DNA of 8,284 bases, taken from positions 1 to 8,284 of the forward strand of contig JAJCXU010000124.1 in assembly GCA_029263275.1 (NCBI GenBank), read 5' to 3'. Below the pieces are notes generated by a model. It was given only the letters and a program-made list of their open reading frames with translations, made no database searches and was not told the DNA's origin. How positions within the stretch are numbered: the first letter of the stretch is position 1; each line of letters starts with the position of its first letter. The position numbers and the translations under genes are program-made. The DNA comes from Ilumatobacter sp. (GTDB taxonomy: Bacteria; Actinomycetota; Acidimicrobiia; Acidimicrobiales; Ilumatobacteraceae). Shown here one piece after another: positions 1 to 6,139 of the stretch.

Positions 1-52
1 GTCACAGCGCCGTCGGCAGGCAAATGATGGTCTGAGCTGCGACAATGATGTG

Positions 53-466
53 ATGAAGATGCACACGGACGGGCAGGTACGACGTTGGATTTCCGCTGCG
101 CTGATCACGTCGACGCTCGCGATTGGCGCAGCAGCATGTGGCGACGACACGGCCGGGCCTGAGCTGTCCGCGGCCGGCGAGCGAGGCAAGAGTCTTGCGG
201 TCTCCAGCGGGTGTGCGGGATGCCATGGCCCCGATGGTCAAGGCGGGGTTGGGCCGACGTGGCAAGGCCTGGCAGGCGCAGACGTGGAGCTCGCCGATGG
301 CACCAGTGTGGTGGCTGACGAGGAGTATCTGATTCGCTCCATCAAGGACCCCGGCGCCGATCTCCTGGCCGACTTCGCAGTGCAGATGCCACGCAACAAT
401 CTCGATGATCAGGAGATCGCCGACATCATCGCCTACATCAACGACCTTGCAGACGTCGCCCCTTGA
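53..466 (+). CDS. Mono-haem cytochrome c, predicted lipoprotein
   Basis: Small c-type cytochrome of 137 residues, predicted to carry electrons on the outer face of the membrane. A basic N-terminus and hydrophobic stretch (about residues 12-28) end in AIGAAAC, a plausible lipobox with Cys29 as lipidation site, so it is probably membrane-tethered rather than freely secreted. The haem-attachment motif CAGCH spans residues 54-58. The likely sixth ligand is Met112 in VQMPRNNL, followed by the helix DDQEIADIIAYINDL typical of class I cytochromes c. The second half resembles the cytochrome domain fused to some oxidase subunits II, but no oxidase gene is visible, so its partner is unknown. ATG at 53 was chosen; GTG at 50 and ATG at 59 are alternatives. 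No Shine-Dalgarno is seen; GACAAT at 41-46 lies six bases before ATG53. Only 21 bases separate its stop from the convergent map gene. Confidence 0.87.
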   Translation: MKMHTDGQVRRWISAALITSTLAIGAAACGDDTAGPELSAAGERGKSLAVSSGCAGCHGPDGQGGVGPTWQGLAGADVELADGTSVVADEEYLIRSIKDPGADLLADFAVQMPRNNLDDQEIADIIAYINDLADVAP

Positions 467-487
467 GGGTGACGGCGAGGCGTGGCG

Positions 488-1474
488 TCAGCGCAACCAG
501 GGAGCAGACGGGCTGACGGTTCCGGGCCCTGCAGTGAGCACATCGGCACCGTCGGCCGTGACGAGGATCGTGTGTTCGAACTGGGCGGTGCGCTTGCCGT
601 CCGAGGTCACCGCGGTCCAGTCGTCGTCCCAGATCTTGTAGTTGATGGTGCCGAGGGTGATCATCGGCTCGATTGTGAAGGTCATGCCTTCGCGCATGAT
701 CGTCGATGCCCGCGAGTCGAAGTAGTGCAGCACTTGGATGTCGGTGTGGAATTGCTCGCCGATGCCGTGGCCCACGAACGCACGGACCACGCCGTACTTG
801 TGTGGCTTGCAGGCGGCTTCGATTGCTCGGCCGATGTCGCTGAGTGGGCTCCCCGGCTTGACGGCCTCGATGCCGCGCCATGTGGCCTCTTCGGTGACGC
901 GGACCAGCTGCTGGCTCTCGGGATCGACATCGCCGACGAAGAAGGTGGCGTTGGTGTCGCCGTGCACGCCGTCGAGCCAGCCGGTGACGTCGATGTTGCA
1001 GATGTCGCCCTCGCGCAGCGGGCGTGAGTCGGGGATGCCGTGACAGATCACTTCATTGACTGACGTGCAGCAGGCCTTGGGGTAGCCGTGATAGTTGATC
1101 GTGCTCGGGTACGCACCTGCGGCGACGAATGCGTCGTGCACCGCGATGTCGATCTCTTCGGTGGTGACGCCGGGCGCCACCATCCGCCCGGCCATGGCCA
1201 GCACTTCGCCGGCGAGCTTGCCAGATGCACGCATTCGCTCGATGATCTCAGGCGACTTGACGCGACCCTCGTCCCAGGACTCGTACTCGCCGGTGTCGGC
1301 GTAGGGCGGGCGCGCGATGTGGTCGGGGACCTCGCGCATCGGTGTGACCGTGCCCGGCAGGATGCGTCCCTCTGACTTCTTGTGACAGCGCTTGTACTTG
1401 CGTCCACTCCCGCACCAGCACGGCTCGTTGGCCTGCGGCAGCGTGGTCGGAGCGGTTCCGAGCGTCGATGTCAT
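488..1474 (-). CDS. map: Methionine aminopeptidase type I with N-terminal SEC-C zinc motif
   Basis: Removes the initiator methionine from nascent proteins in the cytoplasm. The catalytic domain fills about residues 70-310. Ligands equivalent to the E. coli enzyme can be placed with identical spacing: Asp162 (NIDVT), Asp173 (HGDTNATF), His236 (GHGIG), Glu269 (TIEPM) and Glu300 (QFEHT), plus substrate-contacting His145 (CHGIP). The first 35 residues hold a SEC-C motif, CWCGSGRKYKRCH, with Cys19, Cys21, Cys30 and His31 as zinc ligands. This module is found on many longer bacterial MetAPs and is thought to help ribosome or protein contacts. The total of 328 residues fits the extended class. The start is an ATG with no Shine-Dalgarno; TAGCCT at 1481-1486 ends six bases before it, consistent with a leaderless mRNA. 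The gene upstream is fic, separated by 127 bases that include two palindromic repeats. Confidence 0.97.
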   Translation of the reverse strand: MTSTLGTAPTTLPQANEPCWCGSGRKYKRCHKKSEGRILPGTVTPMREVPDHIARPPYADTGEYESWDEGRVKSPEIIERMRASGKLAGEVLAMAGRMVAPGVTTEEIDIAVHDAFVAAGAYPSTINYHGYPKACCTSVNEVICHGIPDSRPLREGDICNIDVTGWLDGVHGDTNATFFVGDVDPESQQLVRVTEEATWRGIEAVKPGSPLSDIGRAIEAACKPHKYGVVRAFVGHGIGEQFHTDIQVLHYFDSRASTIMREGMTFTIEPMITLGTINYKIWDDDWTAVTSDGKRTAQFEHTILVTADGADVLTAGPGTVSPSAPWLR

Positions 1475-1480
1475 CCGTGC

Positions 1481-1486
1481 AGGCTA
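1481..1486 (-). promoter_or_regulatory. Candidate -10 box for map (leaderless)
   Basis: On the - strand this reads TAGCCT, matching the actinobacterial -10 pattern TANNNT, and ends six bases before the map ATG. That spacing would put the transcription start at or next to the start codon. No convincing -35 is visible. The same hexamer sits before tmk. The call is inferred from sequence only. Confidence 0.4.
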
Positions 1487-1528
1487 CCGACAGTCCGGTT
1501 TCATCCCGAGGCGCGCGCTCCCACCCAT

Positions 1529-1555
1529 TCACGTCCGGACCGGGTGCAAACGTGA
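1529..1555. repeat. 27-bp palindromic repeat, copy 1
   Basis: First of two near-identical 27-base units between fic and map. The ends are inverted (TCACGT, 15 bases, ACGTGA) and the middle holds the odd palindrome CCGGACCGG. It differs from copy 2 at one base (A at 1549, G at 1584). It could be an operator for a dimeric protein, a stem-loop ending fic transcription, or a dispersed genomic repeat; sequence alone does not decide. Confidence 0.85.
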
Positions 1556-1563
1556 GGCGCCGC

Positions 1564-1590
1564 TCACGTCCGGACCGGGTGCAGACGTGA
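1564..1590. repeat. 27-bp palindromic repeat, copy 2
   Basis: Second unit, starting 35 bases after the first and in the same orientation. Here the terminal inverted arms are seven bases (TCACGTC and GACGTGA) because of the G at 1584, so this copy folds slightly better. The eight bases between units, GGCGCCGC, include the palindrome GGCGCC. The unit lies 11 bases beyond the fic stop and is not followed by a T-run in either direction. Confidence 0.85.
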
Positions 1591-1601
1591 ATCCGCTGTG
1601 A

Positions 1602-2819
1602 CTAGTGGCGGCCGAAGGGGTTGATCGAGCGGCTGGTGAAGGAGTTGAGCACGCGAATCACTTCGTGTGCACCCCAACGCTGCCCGCGCTGCGCAGATGG
1701 ATCGAGCGGCTGCAAGACGCCCAGGTCGACCAGTTGGCGGACGGCACCGCTCACCGCTGAGCTGCTCGCGTCGATGAGCTCGCTGAGTGACTTCGTATCG
1801 ACGATGGGATGTTCGAGGAGTTGGTCGACGATGGGGTGCACGACGGAGTCGGACCTGATCGGGCCGGTGAGGTCGCGCCAGCGCCGCACGATCATCTCGA
1901 TGTCATCGAACAACATGCTGGCGCTGCGAAGTGCAGCGAACGTGGCATCGGCGCCGAGCTCGACGATCGGCACGTAGTCACCCGACCGGTACTCGGTGAG
2001 CGCCTCGATGTAGCGGTGCTTCTGGCTGACGATGCCCGCCGAAATGGGCAGCGTGGCCGCCTTGGTCAGGCCGTCGCGTCGCAGCAACGCATGGATGAGT
2101 GCACGGCCGACGCGCCCGTTCCCGTCGGGAAACGGATGGATGGTTTCGAAGTGAGCGTGCATCACCATCGCCTGGATGAACACCGGGATGTCGGTGCGGT
2201 TCATGAACTCACAGAGGTCGTCGATGGCATCAGGGATGAGTCGAGCAGCGGGCGGGACGAATGTTGCCTCCGGCGGCCCGGCTGAGTAGCTGCCAATCCA
2301 GACCGGTTCCGTGCGCCACTTGCCGGCCAGCACCGGGTGGGTGTCGATCAGCAGCGCGCGGTGGATGTCGAGAATTGTCTCGGCCGAAATGTCGCTCGAC
2401 AGGTCGATCGCCGCCGCGGTTGCATCGACATTGCCGATCACGTCAGCGACCGAGCGCCCCATCTCATCGCCGGCCTCGGCCATGAACAAGTCGGGCAATG
2501 ATGCAGCGACGTTCTCGATACGAGACGACGCTGATGCCTCGATGCGTACGAGCAGTGTTTCGAGCGGTGCGAGCGTGTCGCCGACCCGGATGTCGAACGC
2601 AGCGATGGCGGCGCGCACGTCTTCGGAGATCAGCGCACAGTCTGACGGGATGAGCATGCTGGCGTCAGCGATTTCATCGAGGATCGCCGAGTTGTACGTG
2701 CGGTCACGCGATGAGCGACGTGAGTCGCCGCCCTCCGAGATCAGCCAGACGAGCTTCTCGAAACGGACCGGCGGCCACAACGTGAGACCTCGGTTGGTTG
2801 AGGTGTACTCCGCAGCCAT
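1602..2819 (-). CDS. Fic-family protein (predicted AMP transferase), class II self-inhibited, with C-terminal winged helix
   Basis: Fic proteins usually transfer AMP from ATP to a hydroxyl of a target protein. The active-site loop is complete at residues 228-239, HPFPDGNGRVGR, with catalytic His228, the phosphate/metal-binding acid Asp232 and both arginines. An inhibitory helix motif of the form (S/T)xxxE(G/N) occurs upstream as SSRIEN (residues 98-103, Glu102), so this is a class II Fic protein with autoinhibition in the same chain; no separate antitoxin gene is needed or seen. Residues 1-90 resemble the N-terminal region common to longer Fic proteins. Residues about 325-395 (PIVDQLLEHPIVDTKSLSEL, then SSSAVSGAVRQLVDLGVL) look like a winged helix-turn-helix. 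At 405 residues the length is normal for this class. The target is unknown. It follows the NUDIX gene by 38 bases, which also hold a candidate -10. Confidence 0.94.
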   Translation of the reverse strand: MAAEYTSTNRGLTLWPPVRFEKLVWLISEGGDSRRSSRDRTYNSAILDEIADASMLIPSDCALISEDVRAAIAAFDIRVGDTLAPLETLLVRIEASASSRIENVAASLPDLFMAEAGDEMGRSVADVIGNVDATAAAIDLSSDISAETILDIHRALLIDTHPVLAGKWRTEPVWIGSYSAGPPEATFVPPAARLIPDAIDDLCEFMNRTDIPVFIQAMVMHAHFETIHPFPDGNGRVGRALIHALLRRDGLTKAATLPISAGIVSQKHRYIEALTEYRSGDYVPIVELGADATFAALRSASMLFDDIEMIVRRWRDLTGPIRSDSVVHPIVDQLLEHPIVDTKSLSELIDASSSAVSGAVRQLVDLGVLQPLDPSAQRGQRWGAHEVIRVLNSFTSRSINPFGRH

Positions 2820-2823
2820 GGCG

Positions 2824-2829
2824 AGAGTA
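2824..2829 (-). promoter_or_regulatory. Candidate -10 box for fic
   Basis: On the - strand this reads TACTCT, a TANNNT match ending four bases before the fic ATG. The overlapping CATACT (2826-2831) ends six bases before it. No Shine-Dalgarno is present. This is the weakest of the group because the TANNNT spacing is short. Confidence 0.25.
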
Positions 2830-2857
2830 TGGCCGATCGGGGCCGGTCAGATCGTCG

Positions 2858-3427
2858 TCAGCGCGCCGACAACACGCCGATGGTATGGGCCATCGAGAGT
2901 CCAGTGAGGCTGAGACCATCGGTGATGCCGCCGGTGCGAACGAACTCGAGGACCCGAGTGGTCGGTGTCCACTCGATCCGGCTGGCTTCGGTCGGGTCAG
3001 TCGGATCGCCGACGTGATCCGCTCCCTGGCACCAGAAGATGTGGAACGTCTGATCGCTCAGGCCGTTCGACGGGTGGAATGCCGCGACGGGGTGAGGGGT
3101 CCCAATGGGCTGCCAGCCCGTCTCCTCGACTGACTCTCGCACCGCAGCGTCTGCGGGTGTCTCACCGGCATCGACGCCTCCAGCCGGGATCTCCCAGCCC
3201 CACGTGTCGGTGATGAAGCGGTGACGGTAGAGCAGCAGTACTTCCTGGTCGCCTGTTTGGCTCGCGTCGCCGTCGCGGACGATCACGCAGCCGGCAGCGG
3301 GCCCCGGCGCTCGGATGACGTGGTGTTCGAACGGCTCGACGCCGGGAGGCTCGACCGTGGTCAGCGCGAGCGAAACCCATGGAGACGTGTAGATCGATCG
3401 TTCGCCGTGCACGTTCCACTTGACCAT
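2858..3427 (-). CDS. NUDIX hydrolase, ADP-ribose pyrophosphatase-like
   Basis: Predicted cytoplasmic hydrolase of a nucleoside diphosphate linked to another moiety; ADP-ribose or a nucleotide sugar is the best guess. The NUDIX box GX5EX7REUXEEXGU fits residues 83-105: Gly83, Glu89, Arg97-Glu98, Glu101-Glu102 and Gly104, giving the metal-binding helix. The one departure is Ser99 where a bulky hydrophobic residue is usual. The preceding strand, VLLLYRHRFITDTWGWEIPAGG, resembles ADP-ribose pyrophosphatases (for example the YRxR and W-E-x-PAG pattern), and the 189-residue length fits that group. Substrate cannot be fixed from sequence. The gene starts 18 bases after the histidine-phosphatase stop. 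That gap contains a TANNNT box, so it may have its own promoter while also being read from upstream. Confidence 0.93.
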   Translation of the reverse strand: MVKWNVHGERSIYTSPWVSLALTTVEPPGVEPFEHHVIRAPGPAAGCVIVRDGDASQTGDQEVLLLYRHRFITDTWGWEIPAGGVDAGETPADAAVRESVEETGWQPIGTPHPVAAFHPSNGLSDQTFHIFWCQGADHVGDPTDPTEASRIEWTPTTRVLEFVRTGGITDGLSLTGLSMAHTIGVLSAR

Positions 3428-3433
3428 CGGGTC

Positions 3434-3439
3434 ACCGTA
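3434..3439 (-). promoter_or_regulatory. Candidate -10 box for the NUDIX gene (leaderless)
   Basis: On the - strand this reads TACGGT, ending exactly six bases before the ATG, in the 18-base gap after the histidine-phosphatase gene. No Shine-Dalgarno is visible, so a leaderless transcript is the simplest reading. A -35 element was not recognised. Confidence 0.4.
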
Positions 3440-3445
3440 CCCAGG

Positions 3446-4048
3446 TCATTGTCGGCCGACGGTGAGAATCGTCCGAACGTTGAGCTGGGGGTTGATGTGC
3501 CACACGGTGCCGTGTTCGACACTGAGCTTGAGCGCATCGTCGGCCGACACGGCGAGCAGATTCTTCAGCAGTACCCGGGCAATCATCTGATGAGTGATGA
3601 TCAGCGGCCGCTGGGCGGGGTGGCGGGCGAGGGCATCGAGTGTGAGTCGGGCCCGGTCGTCTGCATCGGCGTAGCTCTCACCATGGGGGAATCTCCAGGC
3701 GTACTTGTCAGCCGCTCTCGCCGCGAGCGCGCCAGGCGCTGCTGCCTCGATGTCGATGTTGGTGAGACCCGCGAAGCTTCCGTGGTCGACCTCAGCCAAG
3801 CCATCGACAACCGTGGCCGGCAACCCGATCGAGTCGCCGACGAGTGTGGCGGTCTGGGCGGCGCGACCGATTGGACTGCACCAGATTGCGTCGACCGCGC
3901 ACCCGCGTGTCAGATCGGCGACCCGGCCGGCGTCGGCGATGCCGCGTGGGGTGAGCGGTGAATCGAGGCGACCCTGGCGGCGGCCCTCAACGTTCCACTC
4001 GGTCTCTCCGTGGCGGGCGATCCAGACGTCGGACCAGGGCCATTGCAT
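3446..4048 (-). CDS. Histidine phosphatase family protein (phosphoglycerate mutase-like)
   Basis: Predicted cytoplasmic phosphatase or mutase using a phosphohistidine intermediate. The RHG motif is ARHGETEWN (residues 11-19), with the nucleophile His13 and phosphate-binding Arg12. Arg62 in CSPIGRAAQTA is the second phosphate-binding arginine, Glu86 in LAEVDHG is the likely proton donor, and His153 in ITHQM is the second catalytic histidine. The chain is 200 residues, shorter than glycolytic dPGM (about 250), which favours a broad-specificity phosphatase such as the CobC/GpmB/PhoE type over a true glycolytic mutase. No cobalamin genes are nearby to support CobC. It starts 13 bases after the copC-like stop and so is probably co-transcribed with it. 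Neither a Shine-Dalgarno nor a TANNNT box is seen before the ATG. Confidence 0.93.
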   Translation of the reverse strand: MQWPWSDVWIARHGETEWNVEGRRQGRLDSPLTPRGIADAGRVADLTRGCAVDAIWCSPIGRAAQTATLVGDSIGLPATVVDGLAEVDHGSFAGLTNIDIEAAAPGALAARAADKYAWRFPHGESYADADDRARLTLDALARHPAQRPLIITHQMIARVLLKNLLAVSADDALKLSVEHGTVWHINPQLNVRTILTVGRQ

Positions 4049-4061
4049 CAGGCAGAGTGTG

Positions 4062-4577
4062 TCAGGTCGAGGGTTGGTTCTGTCGGGCGCGCTTCATCGC
4101 ACGGTAGAGACGCCAGATGAGCAGGTCGATGATGACGACGCCCACGCCGATGACCACCCAGATCCACGGAAAGCCGTCGTCGTCCGGGATGATCTGGAGC
4201 TGCGGGGCTGGTGCTGTCGGGTCATACGTGAAGAGGAAGGCAGCTTCGACGCGGTCGGCGTCCTCCACGTCGGTGCTGATGTGGCGCACGGCGTACTCGC
4301 CCGGAGTCAGGAGCGGCTCGGCGAGCGTCACAGTGACACGCAGGTTGCCATCCTGCACCCACGTGGACTCGAGGACGTTGCCGTCCGGATCGGTAACCGA
4401 ACCGTCGACGTCCTCGACCGTCCTGTTGTACCGCAACTGGATCTCGGTGATCTCGCCGCCGACGCGGGAGCCGGGCGCGGGGCTGGCCGCTCCGAGCCCG
4501 GAGTGGGCAAGTGCGGTGCCGCCCAAGGCCGACAACGCGAGCAGGGAGATCATCGCCGCGGCGAGCAGGCGGCGCAT
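4062..4577 (-). CDS. CopC-domain protein, secreted and membrane-anchored
   Basis: CopC-domain proteins bind copper outside the cytoplasmic membrane. This 171-residue protein has a signal peptide (MRRLLAAAMISLLALSALGG then TALA) with predicted cleavage before His25, which would make His the first mature residue, as in copper-binding CopC. The domain runs about 25-120 (ASPAPGSRVG at its start, AAFLFTYD at its end), followed by a linker and one transmembrane helix (about 137-157), then a basic cytoplasmic tail, so the domain faces outward. In P. syringae-type CopC the site includes Asp-x-His near the last strand; here the equivalent appears to be Asp106-Ala-Asp108, so one His ligand seems lost. 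The ATG overlaps the preceding stop by one base (TGATG), implying translational coupling. An in-frame opening extends upstream to 4733, but that stretch lies within the preceding gene and lacks a signal peptide. Confidence 0.88.
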   Translation of the reverse strand: MRRLLAAAMISLLALSALGGTALAHSGLGAASPAPGSRVGGEITEIQLRYNRTVEDVDGSVTDPDGNVLESTWVQDGNLRVTVTLAEPLLTPGEYAVRHISTDVEDADRVEAAFLFTYDPTAPAPQLQIIPDDDGFPWIWVVIGVGVVIIDLLIWRLYRAMKRARQNQPST

Positions 4578-4900
4578 CAGTACGTGCCGATGTGTTCGAA
4601 TTCGGGGAACATCGCCGCCGCGTTGGGAAGATCGGCAAGTGTCCCGTAGGTGCAACACGCGTCGTAGCGACCCCACATTGCGATGACAACTGGATGCTCG
4701 TGCGCGGCATCGATCGCGGCGTGATCGACCCACTCGAAATGCTCCAGCAAGGTCCCGTCGGGGGCCCGGAGCACCGTGGCCGGGGCGTCGGTTGCCAAGC
4801 CCAGTGCACGCAGCGTTGGCACGTGGGCGAGCGTCTCGGCTTCGAGATCCGCCTGCTTGCCTGGCTTCGGTCGATAGACCGCAATCACGTGCACTCCCAT
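4577..4900 (-). CDS. Small alpha/beta-barrel-like protein (ABM superfamily?), function unknown
   Basis: A 107-residue protein beginning MGVHVIAVYRPKPGK. The pattern (a beta strand, a charged helix ending HVPTLRALGL, strands TVLRAPDGTLLEHFEWVD, helix AAIDAAHEHP, a Trp-containing strand/helix and a Phe-rich end) resembles dimeric alpha/beta-barrel proteins of the antibiotic-biosynthesis-monooxygenase (ABM) type. I cannot assign a reaction. It has no signal peptide or membrane segment and a CC pair in YDACCTYG. The ATG at 4900 was chosen because TACCGT ends seven bases before it; a GTG at 4909 would add three residues (MTI). The stop overlaps the start of the CopC-domain gene, so the two are probably translated together. 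The family assignment is tentative; that it is a real gene is supported by this overlap and the tight packing. Confidence 0.75.
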   Translation of the reverse strand: MGVHVIAVYRPKPGKQADLEAETLAHVPTLRALGLATDAPATVLRAPDGTLLEHFEWVDHAAIDAAHEHPVVIAMWGRYDACCTYGTLADLPNAAAMFPEFEHIGTY

Positions 4901-4907
4901 GATCGTC

Positions 4908-4913
4908 ACGGTA
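4908..4913 (-). promoter_or_regulatory. Candidate -10 box for the ABM-like/copC/histidine-phosphatase group
   Basis: On the - strand this reads TACCGT, ending seven bases before ATG 4900, in the short gap after the delta' gene. If real, it would start a leaderless transcript for the three-gene group and would favour ATG 4900 over GTG 4909, which lies between the box and the ATG. Confidence 0.35.
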
Positions 4914-4930
4914 GTCGTGGAGATGGCCGC

Positions 4931-6139
4931 TCAGGCAGAGATACCGGCGGTCGGCAGTGACCAGAGCAGCGATTCGAGCAGCAACCGCTCGTTGGGATTG
5001 CGCTCGAACGACTCCAGTGTCGTGTGAATTCGCTGGACAGCCGCCGCGCAGCTCGCCGTGTCGACGCGAGTGTTGCCTGACGTGACGGCAGAGACGGCCT
5101 GGTCGCGATACGTCGACGCCAATGTGGCGAGGCCGCTGCGGAGCTCGTCGGTGCGGTGTCGTCGCAACTCGCGCTTGTGGCGCTCCTCAAGCTGCTTCTT
5201 GCCACTGCCGCGCTCACCGTGCTCCTTGATGCGCGCGTCGAGTGCCTCGACCTCGGCGGCATGGCGCTCCGCCAGGGGCTCGGCAGCGGCGTCGATCAAT
5301 TCGAGCAGACGTGCGGCGAGTCGCATGGCCACAGCGCCCGTGCCGTCGAGCTGTCCGGGCGCCTCGACGAACGCCTTGCGTCGTTCTGCCAGGGCGGGGT
5401 CAGTGGCGAGCACCCGTGCTCGGTCGAGGTTGCCCAACGCCGCCTTCGACGCAACCATCGCTCCGGCAGGGTTGATGCCTTCGGTCAACAGACGTGCCGC
5501 GATGACGTCGGCGCCAATGGCGCGGAAGTCGATGCGCGCACACCTCGACGAGATGGTGATCAGATCATGCGGCACAAAGTCGGCGAGGATGATGAACATC
5601 GTCGACTCGGGCGGTTCCTCGATCGTCTTCAGCATCAGCGCCGCGCCGTTCGGCGACAGCAGGTGGAATTCGTCGAGGATGAGGACCTTCCGTGCGCCCT
5701 CGGTCGGTGCGAGCGACGACACACGAACGACTTCCTTGGCCTGCTCAGCAGAGATCGATGCACCGACGCGCTGCACCTCGCGTACATCGGGGTGCTCGCC
5801 GGTGAGGATGAGTCGGGCGTCTCGGTCGTCGCGCGTTTCGCCGCCCGACATCAATGAGGCGGCGAAGGCCCGTGCCGCTTCGAGTTTGGTCGACCCCGAT
5901 GGCCCGACGAAGAGATAGGCGTGCACCGGCCCACGCGCAACAGCAGCTCGGAGATGTTCGACGGCCTGCTTCTGGCCGACGACGTCGTTCCACACGTCAC
6001 CCGGATCACCGAGGTCGAGCGGAGCGTTTGAGCCGCCGGCGCCGCTCACTCCGGCTTGGGCCGCCGCCGCTGCCTCGTCAGCAACGATGGCGGCTTCGAG
6101 CTGTTCCTCGGTGAGCTCGTCGTCGCCCATGTCGCTCAC
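4931..6139 (-). CDS. holB: DNA polymerase III delta' subunit (clamp loader), divergent
   Basis: Predicted clamp-loader subunit that helps place the sliding clamp on DNA. After an acidic, Ala-rich N-terminus (1-50) comes the AAA+ core: WNDVVGQKQAVEHL (50-63), a P-loop-like YLFVGPSGSTKLEAA (75-89), HPDV (116-119), Walker-B-like VLILDEFHLL (152-161), NGAALMLKTIEEPP (164-177) and the SRC motif (198-200). The P-loop is degenerate (Thr84-Lys85-Leu86 instead of G-K-T/S), so ATP hydrolysis is unlikely, as is usual for delta'. The zinc-module cysteines normally located before HPD are absent. Residues about 285-335 are highly charged and probably coiled. The 402-residue GTG start at 6139 is preferred: it overlaps the tmk stop as GTGA and has GAGG six bases upstream. 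ATG at 6130 is the alternative. The tmk-holB order supports delta' over a gamma/tau paralogue. Confidence 0.88.
   Translation of the reverse strand: MSDMGDDELTEEQLEAAIVADEAAAAAQAGVSGAGGSNAPLDLGDPGDVWNDVVGQKQAVEHLRAAVARGPVHAYLFVGPSGSTKLEAARAFAASLMSGGETRDDRDARLILTGEHPDVREVQRVGASISAEQAKEVVRVSSLAPTEGARKVLILDEFHLLSPNGAALMLKTIEEPPESTMFIILADFVPHDLITISSRCARIDFRAIGADVIAARLLTEGINPAGAMVASKAALGNLDRARVLATDPALAERRKAFVEAPGQLDGTGAVAMRLAARLLELIDAAAEPLAERHAAEVEALDARIKEHGERGSGKKQLEERHKRELRRHRTDELRSGLATLASTYRDQAVSAVTSGNTRVDTASCAAAVQRIHTTLESFERNPNERLLLESLLWSLPTAGISA

Noticed and set aside
486..518. Seven-base inverted repeat (CGTCAGC/GCTGACG) at the convergent ends of the cytochrome c and map genes, considered as a bidirectional terminator
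   Set aside because: The loop is 19 bases, there is no T-run on either strand, and most of it is map coding sequence. Support is too weak.
1602..2819. Fic gene as part of a toxin-antitoxin pair
   Set aside because: No small antitoxin gene (class I) is adjacent, and the inhibitory motif is inside the protein itself, as in class II.
3446..4048. Naming the histidine phosphatase gpmA or cobC
   Set aside because: The protein is shorter than glycolytic phosphoglycerate mutase, and no glycolytic or cobalamin genes are nearby; the catalytic residues alone do not identify the substrate.
3221..4649. Long open frames on the + strand (for example 3221-3961 and 3705-4649) opposite the NUDIX, histidine-phosphatase and CopC genes
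   Set aside because: They lie antisense to genes with intact catalytic motifs, have arginine/serine-rich low-information translations, no recognisable domains and no plausible start signals. They are expected by-products of high GC codon use.
4578..4733. N-terminal extension of the CopC-domain gene to 4733
   Set aside because: It would overlap the ABM-like gene by over 150 bases and bury the signal peptide; the ATG at 4577 gives a normal signal peptide and a one-base stop/start overlap.
5058..5918. 286-codon open frame on the + strand opposite the delta' gene
   Set aside because: Composition is dominated by Ser, Arg and Ala with no domain; the opposite strand encodes a clear AAA+ protein.
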